A stretch of DNA of 64,000 nt, taken from NCBI RefSeq assembly GCF_003669015.1, contig NZ_CP033069.1, forward strand, positions 4,536,501 to 4,600,500, in the 5' to 3' direction. Below are positions 17,908-25,389 of the stretch, in pieces (the first letter of the stretch is position 1; the number at the start of each line of letters is the position of its first letter). Position numbers and translations under genes: made by a program. The notes under the pieces were generated by a model. It worked only from the letters and a program-made list of their open reading frames with translations. It was not told the DNA's origin and made no database searches. This stretch comes from Acidovorax sp. 1608163 (GTDB taxonomy: Bacteria; Pseudomonadota; Gammaproteobacteria; Burkholderiales; Burkholderiaceae_C).

Positions 17908-18864
17908 ATGAACCCTCAACAAGCTACTGAGTTTGTCGGCGTGGATGTCGCCAGCGCCCATCTGGACGTGGCCGTGCAGGGCCAGGCCAGCGTGCGCCGG
18001 TTTGCTAATACACCCCAGGGCATTGCCCTGCTGCTGCGCACGTTGCGCCCTGCAAGCGTACTGGCGCTGGAGTCCACCGGCCGCTACCACGTGCCGCTTG
18101 CGCTGGCAGCGCACGCCGCAGGCCTGCATGTCTATGTCCTCAATCCGCTGGATGCACGCCGCTACGCCCAGTCCGTTGGCCAGCGCGGTAAGACCGATCG
18201 GATGGATGCGCTCGTGCTGGCACGCTATATTTGCCGTGAACACGCGCAACTGCGCCAATGGCAGCCACCCACCGCTTGCCAAGCCGTGTTGCGCGAGCTC
18301 CTGGCCCACCGGGCAACTCTGGTGCGCCAGCGCAGTGCATTGGCGCAGGCGGGCAACCACAGCAAAGACCTGGCGCGCCTGGACGAGCCGGTGCTGGCAG
18401 CTCTGCAGCAAGCCATCGAACATATCGACGAGCAACTCGCCAGCACCGTTCAGGCCGATCCCGCAAGCCAAGAAACGTTCAAATGCATCACGTCTGTGCC
18501 CGGCCTAGGCCTGATCTGTGGGTCGCTGCTGGTAATGCTGTTTGGGCGTTTGCAAACACGCAGTGCGGATGCTGTGATCGCATTCACCGGGCTTGACCCG
18601 CGCCCCAATGACTCTGGCAAGAAGACGGGGCAAAGGCGCTTGTCCAAGAGGGGCTGGCCGGAGACAAGGCGTTTGATGTACGCAGCGGCCATGTCGGCGG
18701 CGCGCACAAAGACCTGGAACGGCTATTACTGTGCTCAGCGTGACAAAGGCTTGAGCACGACTGCTGCGCTTGTCGTGCTTGCCCGTAAGCTCTTGCGTGT
18801 GGCTTTCTCACTGTTCAAGCAGCAAGCTCTGTTCGATCCCGCGCTGGTCGCCGGCAGAACTTGA
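17908..18864 (+). CDS. IS110-family transposase
   Basis: A 318-residue DEDD recombinase. N-terminal RuvC-like domain: Asp in FVGVDVAS, Glu in LESTGRY, and Asp residues in KTDRMDA. The C-terminal domain has VPGLGLICG, then GLDPRPNDSGKK, whose Ser fits the catalytic serine of IS110 recombinases, and KRGWPETRRLMYAAA. The frame is uninterrupted, so the enzyme may be active. It acts as an RNA-guided recombinase in characterised relatives (known for IS621; inferred here). Confidence 0.92.
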   Translation: MNPQQATEFVGVDVASAHLDVAVQGQASVRRFANTPQGIALLLRTLRPASVLALESTGRYHVPLALAAHAAGLHVYVLNPLDARRYAQSVGQRGKTDRMDALVLARYICREHAQLRQWQPPTACQAVLRELLAHRATLVRQRSALAQAGNHSKDLARLDEPVLAALQQAIEHIDEQLASTVQADPASQETFKCITSVPGLGLICGSLLVMLFGRLQTRSADAVIAFTGLDPRPNDSGKKTGQRRLSKRGWPETRRLMYAAAMSAARTKTWNGYYCAQRDKGLSTTAALVVLARKLLRVAFSLFKQQALFDPALVAGRT

Positions 18865-18892
18865 CGGGAACCATAGAACCTCAGGACAGGCT

Positions 18893-18936
18893 TGTCGAAG
18901 CGCCGCACAAGGTTTCGACAAGCGCAACCCGAACGG
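18893..18936. repeat. Right part of REP-like element split by IS110
   Basis: Starts TGTCGAAGCGCC and ends CAACCCGAACGG, including a second arm TTTCGACAAGCG. Its spacing and arms match the intact palindromes. Confidence 0.7.
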
Positions 18937-19030
18937 ATATTTCAAGTTCAAAGAGGTCGGCTCCATCACGGCCTGCCCGCGCCCCACGGCACAGGCAGAC
19001 CACCCAACGGAGCCTTGGGGGGCAGCGCGA

Positions 19031-20041
19031 TCAGAACCCCGCCAGCACCACCTTGCCGTGCGCCTTGCCCGTCTCGATCAGCGCATGGGCCTTGCGCAGG
19101 TTGTGCGCGTTGATGCGGCCAAAGCTGGTGCTCACGGTGGAGCGCACGCGCCCCGCATCCACCAGCGCAGCCACCTCGGCCAGCAGCGCACCCTGCTCGC
19201 CCATGTCGGGCGTTTCATACATGGGGCGGGTGAACATCATCTCCCAGTGCAGCGACAGCGCCTTGCCCTTGAGCGGCATCGCATCCAGCCCCTGCATATC
19301 GTCGATCACGCCCAGACGCCCCTGGGGCTTGAGGGCCTCGATCAGCTGCGTGTAGTGCTGCTGCGTCTGCGTCAGGCTGGCCACCAGCTCCACGCCCTCC
19401 ACCCCAGCGGCCCTCAGCTCGGCCGCCAGCGGGCGCGAGTGGTCGACCACCACATGCGCGCCCAGGTCCAGGCACCACTGGCGCGTTTCGGGACGCGAGG
19501 CCGTCGCCACCACCCGCAGCTGCGTCAGCTGCCGCGCCAGCTGGATCAGGATGGAGCCCACCCCGCCCGCACCGCCCACCACCAGCAGCGTCTGCCCCGC
19601 GCCGCCGCCCTTGGTCACGCCCAGGCGGTCAAACAGCAACTCATACGCCGTGATGCTGGTCAGCGGCAAAGCCGCCGCCTGCTCGTCGCTCAGCGACTGG
19701 GGGGCCAGCGCCACAATGCGCTCGTCCACCGCATGCAGCTCGCTGTTGGCCCCGGGGCGGGCGATAGAGCCCGCGTAATACACCCGGTCACCCACCTTGA
19801 AGCGCGACACCTGCGCGCCCACCGCCTCCACCGTGCCCACGGCGTCCCAGCCCAGCACCTTGGCCTGCCCCTCGGGCGGCAACGAGCCCTTGCGCACCTT
19901 GGTGTCCACCGGGTTCACCGACACCGCCTTCACCCGCACCAACACATCGCGTGCGCCCGGCACTGGCGCAGGCAGCTCCAAATCCAACAGCGCCTCGGCA
20001 TGGTCCACAGGCCAATTTGCACGGTATCCAACGGCTTTCAT
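19031..20041 (-). CDS. Zinc-type alcohol dehydrogenase-like / quinone oxidoreductase
   Basis: MDR-superfamily NADPH-dependent oxidoreductase of 336 residues. The N-terminal GroES-like domain includes VKAVSVNPVDTKVRKG and GWDAVGTVEAVG. The Rossmann segment is VVGGAGGVGSILIQLAR. It lacks the structural-zinc cysteine cluster, so it belongs with zinc-independent quinone-reductase-like proteins, most like the subfamily often annotated zinc-binding alcohol dehydrogenase family protein (TIGR02817-like). The start at 20041 follows AAAGGAC. It is divergent from a LysR regulator, the usual layout for this enzyme class, and is probably induced by an electrophile through that regulator. Confidence 0.9.
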   Translation of the reverse strand: MKAVGYRANWPVDHAEALLDLELPAPVPGARDVLVRVKAVSVNPVDTKVRKGSLPPEGQAKVLGWDAVGTVEAVGAQVSRFKVGDRVYYAGSIARPGANSELHAVDERIVALAPQSLSDEQAAALPLTSITAYELLFDRLGVTKGGGAGQTLLVVGGAGGVGSILIQLARQLTQLRVVATASRPETRQWCLDLGAHVVVDHSRPLAAELRAAGVEGVELVASLTQTQQHYTQLIEALKPQGRLGVIDDMQGLDAMPLKGKALSLHWEMMFTRPMYETPDMGEQGALLAEVAALVDAGRVRSTVSTSFGRINAHNLRKAHALIETGKAHGKVVLAGF

Positions 20042-20190
20042 CACAGTCCTTTCATTGCATTGCTGCGGGCACGCACTGCGCCAACACGGCGCCCAGAGCA
20101 CACGGCATTGCATCGCTTCATCACTGGCCGGGCCCATCCCAAGCCATGCAGGCACTGTAGATAAGCAAACCACAATTGATAAGACGGCTT

Positions 20191-20220
20191 TGAATGCATT
20201 CAATTTCAAATGAAAATTGA
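20191..20220. promoter_or_regulatory. Candidate LysR operator
   Basis: Within the oxidoreductase-LysR intergenic region. TGAATGCATTCA (20191-20202) is a perfect 12-bp palindrome. It overlaps TCAATTT-N7-AAATTGA (20200-20220), which fits the T-N11-A rule for LysR-type regulators. The surrounding DNA is AT-rich, unlike the genes. Confidence 0.55.
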
Positions 20221-20254
20221 AAATAGCGATCCGGGACCTCGGAACTAGAAATAT

Positions 20255-20315
20255 CCGTTCGGGCTGAGCCCGTCGAAGCCCTGCGCGGCGCGTCGACTGC
20301 GCTCTGCGTGAACGG
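20255..20315. repeat. REP-like palindrome, imperfect copy
   Basis: Left arm CCGTTCGGGCTGAGCCCGTC, right arm GTCGACTGCGCTCTGCGTGA then ACGG. The right arm has diverged from the reference at 16681-16740. It lies between the LysR operator and the LysR start. Confidence 0.75.
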
Positions 20316-20376
20316 CTGCATGGGGTGAGGGCCCCATCCACCCAGCCCAAACCCTGCTCTGACCCACAGCCCGCCC

Positions 20377-21282
20377 ATGAAAATCGAAAACCTGGCCGAC
20401 CTGCACGTACTCACCCACACCGCACGCACCGGCACCCTCAGCGCCGCCGCCCGCGCCCTGGGCATGACACCCGCCGCCGCGAGCGCCGCACTCAAGCGGC
20501 TGGAAGGGCAACTGGGCTCGCGCCTGTTCGAACGCTCCACCCGCGCCATGCGCCTCACCGCCCAGGGGCAAATCCTGCTCGACTACGCCCAGCGCGCATT
20601 TGACCTGCTGGCCGAAGGCGAAAGCATGGCCACCGCCCACCACGGCACCCTGGTGGGCACCCTGCGCGTGGCCGCTCCGTCCGACTTGGCGCGCAACCTG
20701 CTGCTACCGTGGTTTGACGAGTTTTTGGCCGGACACCCCGGCGTAGAACTGGCCCTGAGCGTCAGCGACCAGCCCCTGGACGTGACCCGCGACGAAGTCG
20801 ACGTCGCCCTGCGCTACGGCCCCCTGGCCGACTCGCGCCTCATCGCCCGCCCCCTCACCACCACCCGCCCCATGCTGTGGGCCGCCCCGGCCTACCTGGC
20901 GCGCCACGGCACGCCCACCACCCCGCAAGACCTGCTGCAGCACAACTGCATCGCCTTCCACATCGCAGGCCGCCCCGCCCGCACCTGGCGCTTTGGCCGC
21001 GACGGGCAATGGACCGAAGTGCGCGTCAAAGGCAACCGCACCGCCGACGACGCCGCCCTGGCCCGCGACTGGGCCATCGCAGGCCACGGCATCATCTACA
21101 AATCCGTGCCCTACCTGCACCACGAACTGCACCACAGCCCCCTGGTGCGCCTGCTGCCCGAATGGGACACCCCGCCCTACCCCCTGCAAGCCCTGCTGCC
21201 CAGCGGCCGCTTCATCCCAGCGCGGGTGCGGGCGCTGGTGGATTTTTTGGTGGGGAAGTTTGATGGGTTGCCATCCGAATGA
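20377..21282 (+). CDS. LysR family transcriptional regulator
   Basis: A 301-residue DNA-binding regulator. The helix-turn-helix spans about residues 17-38 (GTLSAAARALGMTPAAASAA), followed by KRLEGQLGSRLFERSTRAMR. A periplasmic-binding-protein-like effector domain follows from about residue 90. It belongs to the group often found divergent from quinone reductases and dehydrogenases. It probably controls the neighbour at 19031-20041 and itself from the shared intergenic operator. Confidence 0.93.
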   Translation: MKIENLADLHVLTHTARTGTLSAAARALGMTPAAASAALKRLEGQLGSRLFERSTRAMRLTAQGQILLDYAQRAFDLLAEGESMATAHHGTLVGTLRVAAPSDLARNLLLPWFDEFLAGHPGVELALSVSDQPLDVTRDEVDVALRYGPLADSRLIARPLTTTRPMLWAAPAYLARHGTPTTPQDLLQHNCIAFHIAGRPARTWRFGRDGQWTEVRVKGNRTADDAALARDWAIAGHGIIYKSVPYLHHELHHSPLVRLLPEWDTPPYPLQALLPSGRFIPARVRALVDFLVGKFDGLPSE

Positions 21283-21337
21283 AGAATGCGAGTGCTAAGT
21301 TCTGCAAATCAACCCCGAAGCGCAGTCACCACAAGCG

Positions 21338-21529
21338 TCAGCACCTATCAAGCGAAGAGCATTCACTCACCTTGTTTGGTAGGAATGCGATAGCTGCGCC
21401 ATTGTGGTCGCGCGGAGCTGAGATAGAGCGGCCACCAGAGCTCTGGGCCATGCGGGCACTACAAGCAATGCAGGTTTGATGCATGCACCTGGGGCGAGCA
21501 AAAGCATGGCCGCAAAAGTGCGCAGGCAT
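21338..21529 (-). CDS. Possible small Cys-rich frame (doubtful)
   Basis: A 63-residue frame starting MPAHFCGHAFARPRCMHQTC with a further CIAC and a single late Cys. The Cys/His spacing near the N-terminus could bind zinc. It lies just beyond a strong terminator on the same strand, with no clear ribosome site, so it may be chance. The 313-bp gap 21283-21595 otherwise holds only that terminator. Confidence 0.2.
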   Translation of the reverse strand: MPAHFCGHAFARPRCMHQTCIACSARMAQSSGGRSISAPRDHNGAAIAFLPNKVSECSSLDRC

Positions 21530-21568
21530 AAAAGAAGGCAAGCAGATTTCGCACTCTGCTTGCCTTCT
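21528..21568 (-). terminator. Strong intrinsic terminator
   Basis: Perfect 14-bp stem AGAAGGCAAGCAGA / TCTGCTTGCCTTCT with an 8-nt loop. Read on the minus strand it is followed by TTTTAT, so it ends the transcript of the lipoprotein gene at 21596-22690. Confidence 0.9.
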
Positions 21569-21595
21569 CAGATGTGCACCGACAAGCTCTGAGAA

Positions 21596-22690
21596 TCAGT
21601 CTCCCGCACACTCCAACTGACCAGCTCTCGGGTTCTCGCCTTGCTTGCCAGGGCCTGGCCCCGTGGCTGGGATGCCATAGACCATTTTTTGATCTGCGCT
21701 GTCTACAACGGTCACACCTTGGGCATTAAGCACCCATGCATCCCAATAATTGACAGGGGCAATCTGAGGCACATTGGCAGCTTTTAGGAAGTCCCTGAGC
21801 AGAGGTTGTTCATTGGCATCGTACGGAAAGTGAAGGCCATACTCGAGCTTGAACTCCGACACGGAATTGGCACGCACCCCCAAGTGGTGAGGCATGAAAG
21901 TCTTCACCTTGAACTCAGGTACCACGATGCGGGCCTGGGTCACGACGCGAGACTCAGGCCCACCTTGCCAGAGGTCCAGGCTGCTCGCGCCAGCAGCCTT
22001 CATGGCCGCCCTGAGATTGTCCAGCGGCGAGCCATAGGTGATGCCATTGGCAACGCGGGGTGTAGTCAGCTCTTTTCCACCGGCGCCACTGTCCGAGACG
22101 AACAGCTGCAATGGATCTGTTCGCTGAGAAGTTTGGGTGGAGATCAAGAACCCGAACGTCTCTGGCCCCCCCGTACCATTGCTAAAGGCAGTGCAGCCCG
22201 AGACGCTGTGCACCCAGCGCACAACGCGAACCGTGGTTGAGTCACTCACCTTGATCGTCTCGCCGCCCTTCAACGATGTGCACTGGCTGGCCGGCATGCC
22301 GTATTTCAAAACCTCTGCGCACACTGCGGCAGGGGCGTAGACAGGCTTTCCTGTCTGCTTGGCCCACTCGGGGACCTGCACGCCGTGGTCACCATGCTCG
22401 TGGCCTACCAACACAATGTCGATGCTTCCGTGCTTTTTGATGGTTTGATAAGCCTTGGTGACCGACGCAACATTGGGCGTGGGCTGGGCAGAAAAATCCG
22501 AGATGGTTTCCCCATCGACCAAGATACCCGCATCACCGATCTGATAGTGCCAGTTCGTGATGCCGAACCAAGTCATTCGAATATCTTTGGGCTGGTCATT
22601 GCCTGAGCCTCCACAGGCAATAAGCACAGCGGTTGACAGGCCTACACCTAAGCCAACGTGGACTAACTTCTTATAGGCAGTGAATTTCAT
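21596..22690 (-). CDS. Lipoprotein with metallo-beta-lactamase fold
   Basis: A 364-residue protein starting MKFTAYKKLVHVGLGVGLST with lipobox LIAC-GGSG. The mature domain has GHEHGDHG, the HxHxDH metal motif of the MBL superfamily, plus later acidic and His residues (VSDSGAGG, MPHHLG). The domain resembles UlaG/YcjY-like Zn-dependent hydrolases more than true beta-lactamases. The start at 22690 follows GGAGA. GC and codon use look lower than in neighbours, suggesting acquisition. Substrate unknown. Confidence 0.8.
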   Translation of the reverse strand: MKFTAYKKLVHVGLGVGLSTAVLIACGGSGNDQPKDIRMTWFGITNWHYQIGDAGILVDGETISDFSAQPTPNVASVTKAYQTIKKHGSIDIVLVGHEHGDHGVQVPEWAKQTGKPVYAPAAVCAEVLKYGMPASQCTSLKGGETIKVSDSTTVRVVRWVHSVSGCTAFSNGTGGPETFGFLISTQTSQRTDPLQLFVSDSGAGGKELTTPRVANGITYGSPLDNLRAAMKAAGASSLDLWQGGPESRVVTQARIVVPEFKVKTFMPHHLGVRANSVSEFKLEYGLHFPYDANEQPLLRDFLKAANVPQIAPVNYWDAWVLNAQGVTVVDSADQKMVYGIPATGPGPGKQGENPRAGQLECAGD

Positions 22691-22950
22691 TTTGTCTCCA
22701 TTCGCGGCAAGATCACCGCTGGAGCCGCAGGCTATCGACAGCAAGCTGTCAAACAGCTTTCAACGAGGCCGTTGCGCCGCATGGGCCACTGCACACTCCA
22801 CAAACGAATGGCTCAAACAACCCTCTGCAGCCAAACGACACCCATTCATCTTGCTGAAAGCCAAACGAAAGGACATGCAGCGCATCCTGCGAACTTTCTG
22901 ATCCAACCTGCCGCTGCCTTGAAGGGCCCACAGCGGGACCAAGAACCTCT

Positions 22951-23325
22951 ATGCGCCACTTACGTAACCTCTCAACCAGCTTGCTCATTGCGCTATTTGC
23001 CTGCGCCGCATCGGCACACGGAATCCCCAAGCCCAAACACGGCGGCGTCGTGGATGTCGGGGGAGAAATTTCGTTCGAGATGGTTGTGACCCCGTCAACG
23101 ATGACGTTCTTTTTGGAAGACCACGGAAAGCCGATACCGACCCAAGACGCAACGGGCGAATTGCTGCTGGGCAGTGAAACCGGTAAGAAGATCGGTGCGC
23201 TCCGCAGCGCTGGCGGCAACAGCATGACGGGCAAGCTCGCCCACTTCAAGCCCCGCAGTCGGCTATTCGTCAGGGTGGTGCTTGGCGACGGGAGCACCGT
23301 CGTTGGTGAGCTCATTGCGCCCTAG
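22951..23325 (+). CDS. Small exported protein of unknown function
   Basis: A 124-residue protein with a signal peptide (STSLLIALFACAASAHG). The mature N-terminus HGIPKPKHGGVVDVGGEISF is His/Lys/Gly-rich, a pattern seen in small periplasmic proteins linked to metal handling in betaproteobacteria, but no metal site is proven. The rest is predicted beta-rich. It is divergent from the MBL lipoprotein. The ribosome site is weak. The following 340 bp hold no intact gene, only the Rhs-like remnant. Confidence 0.65.
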   Translation: MRHLRNLSTSLLIALFACAASAHGIPKPKHGGVVDVGGEISFEMVVTPSTMTFFLEDHGKPIPTQDATGELLLGSETGKKIGALRSAGGNSMTGKLAHFKPRSRLFVRVVLGDGSTVVGELIAP

Positions 23326-23379
23326 CGAGCTGGAGTACGACGTCCCAGCCTTCAAACCTGGCCTGCGCGTTCCACTCTT

Positions 23380-23556
23380 CTACGGGTGGCAGTACCGGTT
23401 CGGGTTGTAGCTCAGCCCGGTCTCTTCGTCCCACGCCTGCCCCAGGTAGCACCGCTCGAAGGTCACTTCTGCTGTTATCGGCCCTAACTGCGACGCTTCA
23501 AATGCGCAGCCTATAGCCCCGGCAGTGGGGGCGACTTCAGCCCATCCGGTGATGGG
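23380..23556 (-). pseudogene. Rhs/YD-repeat core remnant
   Basis: A 58-codon stretch open on the minus strand but without a start. It ends with LGQAWDEETGLSYNPNRYCH. This matches the Rhs core hallmark GQxxDxETGLxYNxxRYYDP at most fixed positions, with Cys replacing the second Tyr and a stop right after. No flanking Rhs sequence is readable, so it appears to be a decayed fragment. Confidence 0.35.
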
Positions 23557-23664
23557 TCACGGCCACACCGCTTGCCCCTGTGTATTGGTCAGGCGGCGTG
23601 ATGTTCAAGTGGTTGCAATCCCTGACGGTACGGGCACCCGTTGATTTGCCCAGCGCAGCACTGC

Positions 23665-24393
23665 TCACCGCACCGCCGCCCCCACCCACTCATCCACCTC
23701 CACCGCCACCTGCCGCGCAGCCTCGGCCAGGGCGCGGGTGCCCCCTGCCGCATCTGCCGTCAGGGCGGGCTTTTGCACGATGAAGATGCGTTGGCCCAGC
23801 AGGGTTTCGCCTGCGGGGGTGGGGTCTACCAGGGTGGCGCGCAGGCGCAGCAGGCCGGTGCTTTCGGTGGGGCTGGTGAAGAGGTGGCTGAACTCTTCGA
23901 GCTCGATGCGCAGCACGGCGGGCAGTTTGCCGCCGCGGGCGGTGTCGCGGGCCTGGGCGGCGGCGTCGGCGTCTTGCAGCACGGCGCGGCGCTGGCCCAG
24001 TTGGGCGCGCAGGGATTGCTGCACGAGTTGCACGGGGGGCTGCGTCCAGCGGGCCAGGGTGTAGGGGCGCAGTTGCTGCGCGTCGGTGTAGGCCAGGCGG
24101 TATTGCACGGCGGTGCTGCCTTCGACCAGGCCGGTGGCTTCCACGTCGGCCAGGGCGATGGGGGCCAGGGGTGCGCGGCGGTCGGCCGGGGTGTATTGGG
24201 TGGGGCCGGGGCCGAAGTCGTACGACACGGGGCGGTTGGGTGCTGCGGGCAGGGCGCTGCAGCCGGCCAGCAATACCAAGCAAAAAGTGCCTGCAGCGCT
24301 TGCCAATCGAGCGCCAGAAGCTATGTTTTTAATAGCATCCAATGCAGAGCTGGCTGACAGGTGGGCGCAGGGGTGGGCGGGTGTGGTGTGCAT
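23665..24393 (-). CDS. ABC-type transport auxiliary lipoprotein (PqiC/YmbA-like)
   Basis: Outer-membrane-associated lipoprotein (242 aa) of an MCE lipid transport system. Lipobox LLAGC is near residue 45; the mature chain has the auxiliary-component pattern YDFGPG, then RYL-like segments and EEFSHLF. It is last in a four-gene operon: permease, ATPase, MCE protein, lipoprotein. The signal-peptide region (NIASGARLASAAGT) is encoded by dispersed-repeat copy 4, which makes the N-terminus unusually long. An internal start would remove most of the repeat but also the signal peptide. Confidence 0.88.
   Translation of the reverse strand: MHTTPAHPCAHLSASSALDAIKNIASGARLASAAGTFCLVLLAGCSALPAAPNRPVSYDFGPGPTQYTPADRRAPLAPIALADVEATGLVEGSTAVQYRLAYTDAQQLRPYTLARWTQPPVQLVQQSLRAQLGQRRAVLQDADAAAQARDTARGGKLPAVLRIELEEFSHLFTSPTESTGLLRLRATLVDPTPAGETLLGQRIFIVQKPALTADAAGGTRALAEAARQVAVEVDEWVGAAVR
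24281..24338 (-). repeat. Dispersed ~60-bp repeat, copy 4 (inside coding sequence)
   Basis: Diverged copy: GTGCCTGCAGCGCTTGCC, then CGCCAGAAGCTATG and AATAGCAT. It encodes much of the signal peptide of the transport lipoprotein. Confidence 0.65.
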
Positions 24394-24411
24394 GGCGCGG
24401 GCCTTTGTGGG

Positions 24412-25389
24412 TCAGGGGTTGGCCAGGGGTGGGGCAAAGCCGGGCTCGCCTGGGCCGGGGGGCAGGCGGCCGCTGCCGTAGATGAAGAGTTGGGGGTTGT
24501 CGCTGACGCGGGCGGCGGCCAGGCCCATTTGGCGCACGGCGCGGCCGGTTTCGTCGGCGGCGCGGTTGATGCTGGGCAGGGTGGAGCGGCTGAAGTTGTC
24601 GGCCGCTGCAGCCATGACCTGGGTGCCGTGGGTGAGCTGGTCGATGGCGCCGCCTTCGGCGCTGAGGCGCTGGGTGGTGCTGCGGATGTCGTTGGCCATG
24701 ACGGTGACGCTGTTGCTGGCTTGCTGCAGGGCTTTCATGGTCTGGCGGGCATCGGTGGCCAGGGGCGGCAGTGCGGCCAGGGCGGGGTCGAGGCGGTTTT
24801 GCACGGTGGCATCAATCCGTTGGGTCAGGGCGTTGACGCTGCCTGCGGCCTGGCCGATGTTGCCCAGAGCCTGGGTGATGCGTTGCTGGTTTTCGTCGCC
24901 CAGCAGTTGGTTGATGCGGCGGGTGGCCTCTTCAACCTGGGCGAGGATGTTGGGCGCTTGCTCTGCCAGGCGGCCAAAGGGCGAGGGCTTGAGGGTCAGG
25001 CGCGGCAGGCCGCTGGGGCCGGGGGGCAGTTGGGTCAGGGGCTGTGGCGAGTCGTCGAGCAGGACGTGGGCCAGGCCGGTGACGCCCTGGTAGCCCAGCG
25101 TGGCAAAGGTGGTGGGGCTGATGGGGGCGCTGTCGTTGACGGCGATGCGGATGAGCACGTTGCCGCTGATCTGCGGGTCAAACCCGATGCGGGTGACTTT
25201 GCCCACGGCCACGCCTTTGTAGCGCACGGTGGCCTGGGGCTGCAGGCCGCTGACGCCTTCGCGGGTGGAGAGCTCGTATTGCTCATAGTTGGCGTTGTCG
25301 CGGGTGAGCCAGATGGCCAGGCCCGCCAGCAGGGCGGCCACGACGATGACGAAGGTGCCTGCGGCGAGGGCGTGTGATTTGTTTTCCAT
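24412..25389 (-). CDS. MlaD/MCE domain protein
   Basis: Substrate-binding component of a lipid ABC transporter, 325 residues. One N-terminal TM helix (AAGTFVIVVAALLAGLAIWL) anchors it in the inner membrane. The MCE domain follows (LSTREGVSGLQPQATVRYKG, then VGKVTRIGFDP). After it comes a long helical region, about residues 150-290, and a Pro/Gly-rich tail. It has one MCE domain, as in MlaD, but a longer tail. The start overlaps the ATPase stop by 1 nt, a sign of translational coupling. Confidence 0.92.
   Translation of the reverse strand: MENKSHALAAGTFVIVVAALLAGLAIWLTRDNANYEQYELSTREGVSGLQPQATVRYKGVAVGKVTRIGFDPQISGNVLIRIAVNDSAPISPTTFATLGYQGVTGLAHVLLDDSPQPLTQLPPGPSGLPRLTLKPSPFGRLAEQAPNILAQVEEATRRINQLLGDENQQRITQALGNIGQAAGSVNALTQRIDATVQNRLDPALAALPPLATDARQTMKALQQASNSVTVMANDIRSTTQRLSAEGGAIDQLTHGTQVMAAAADNFSRSTLPSINRAADETGRAVRQMGLAAARVSDNPQLFIYGSGRLPPGPGEPGFAPPLANP

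Larger units (their letters stand above)
17663..18892 (+). mobile_element. IS110-family insertion sequence (about 1.23 kb)
   Basis: Bounds are inferred from the 11-bp sequence GACAGGCTTGT present at both ends (17655-17665 and 18885-18895). If the recombining core is the CT inside it, removing the element restores CTTCGACA-GGCT-TGTCGAAG, a REP-like hairpin with perfect 8-bp arms. The element has no terminal inverted repeats. It has about 245 bp non-coding DNA left of the transposase and only about 28 bp on the right, the arrangement known for the IS110 subgroup, in which a left-end bridge RNA guides target choice. Exact ends need an empty-site comparison. Confidence 0.75.
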
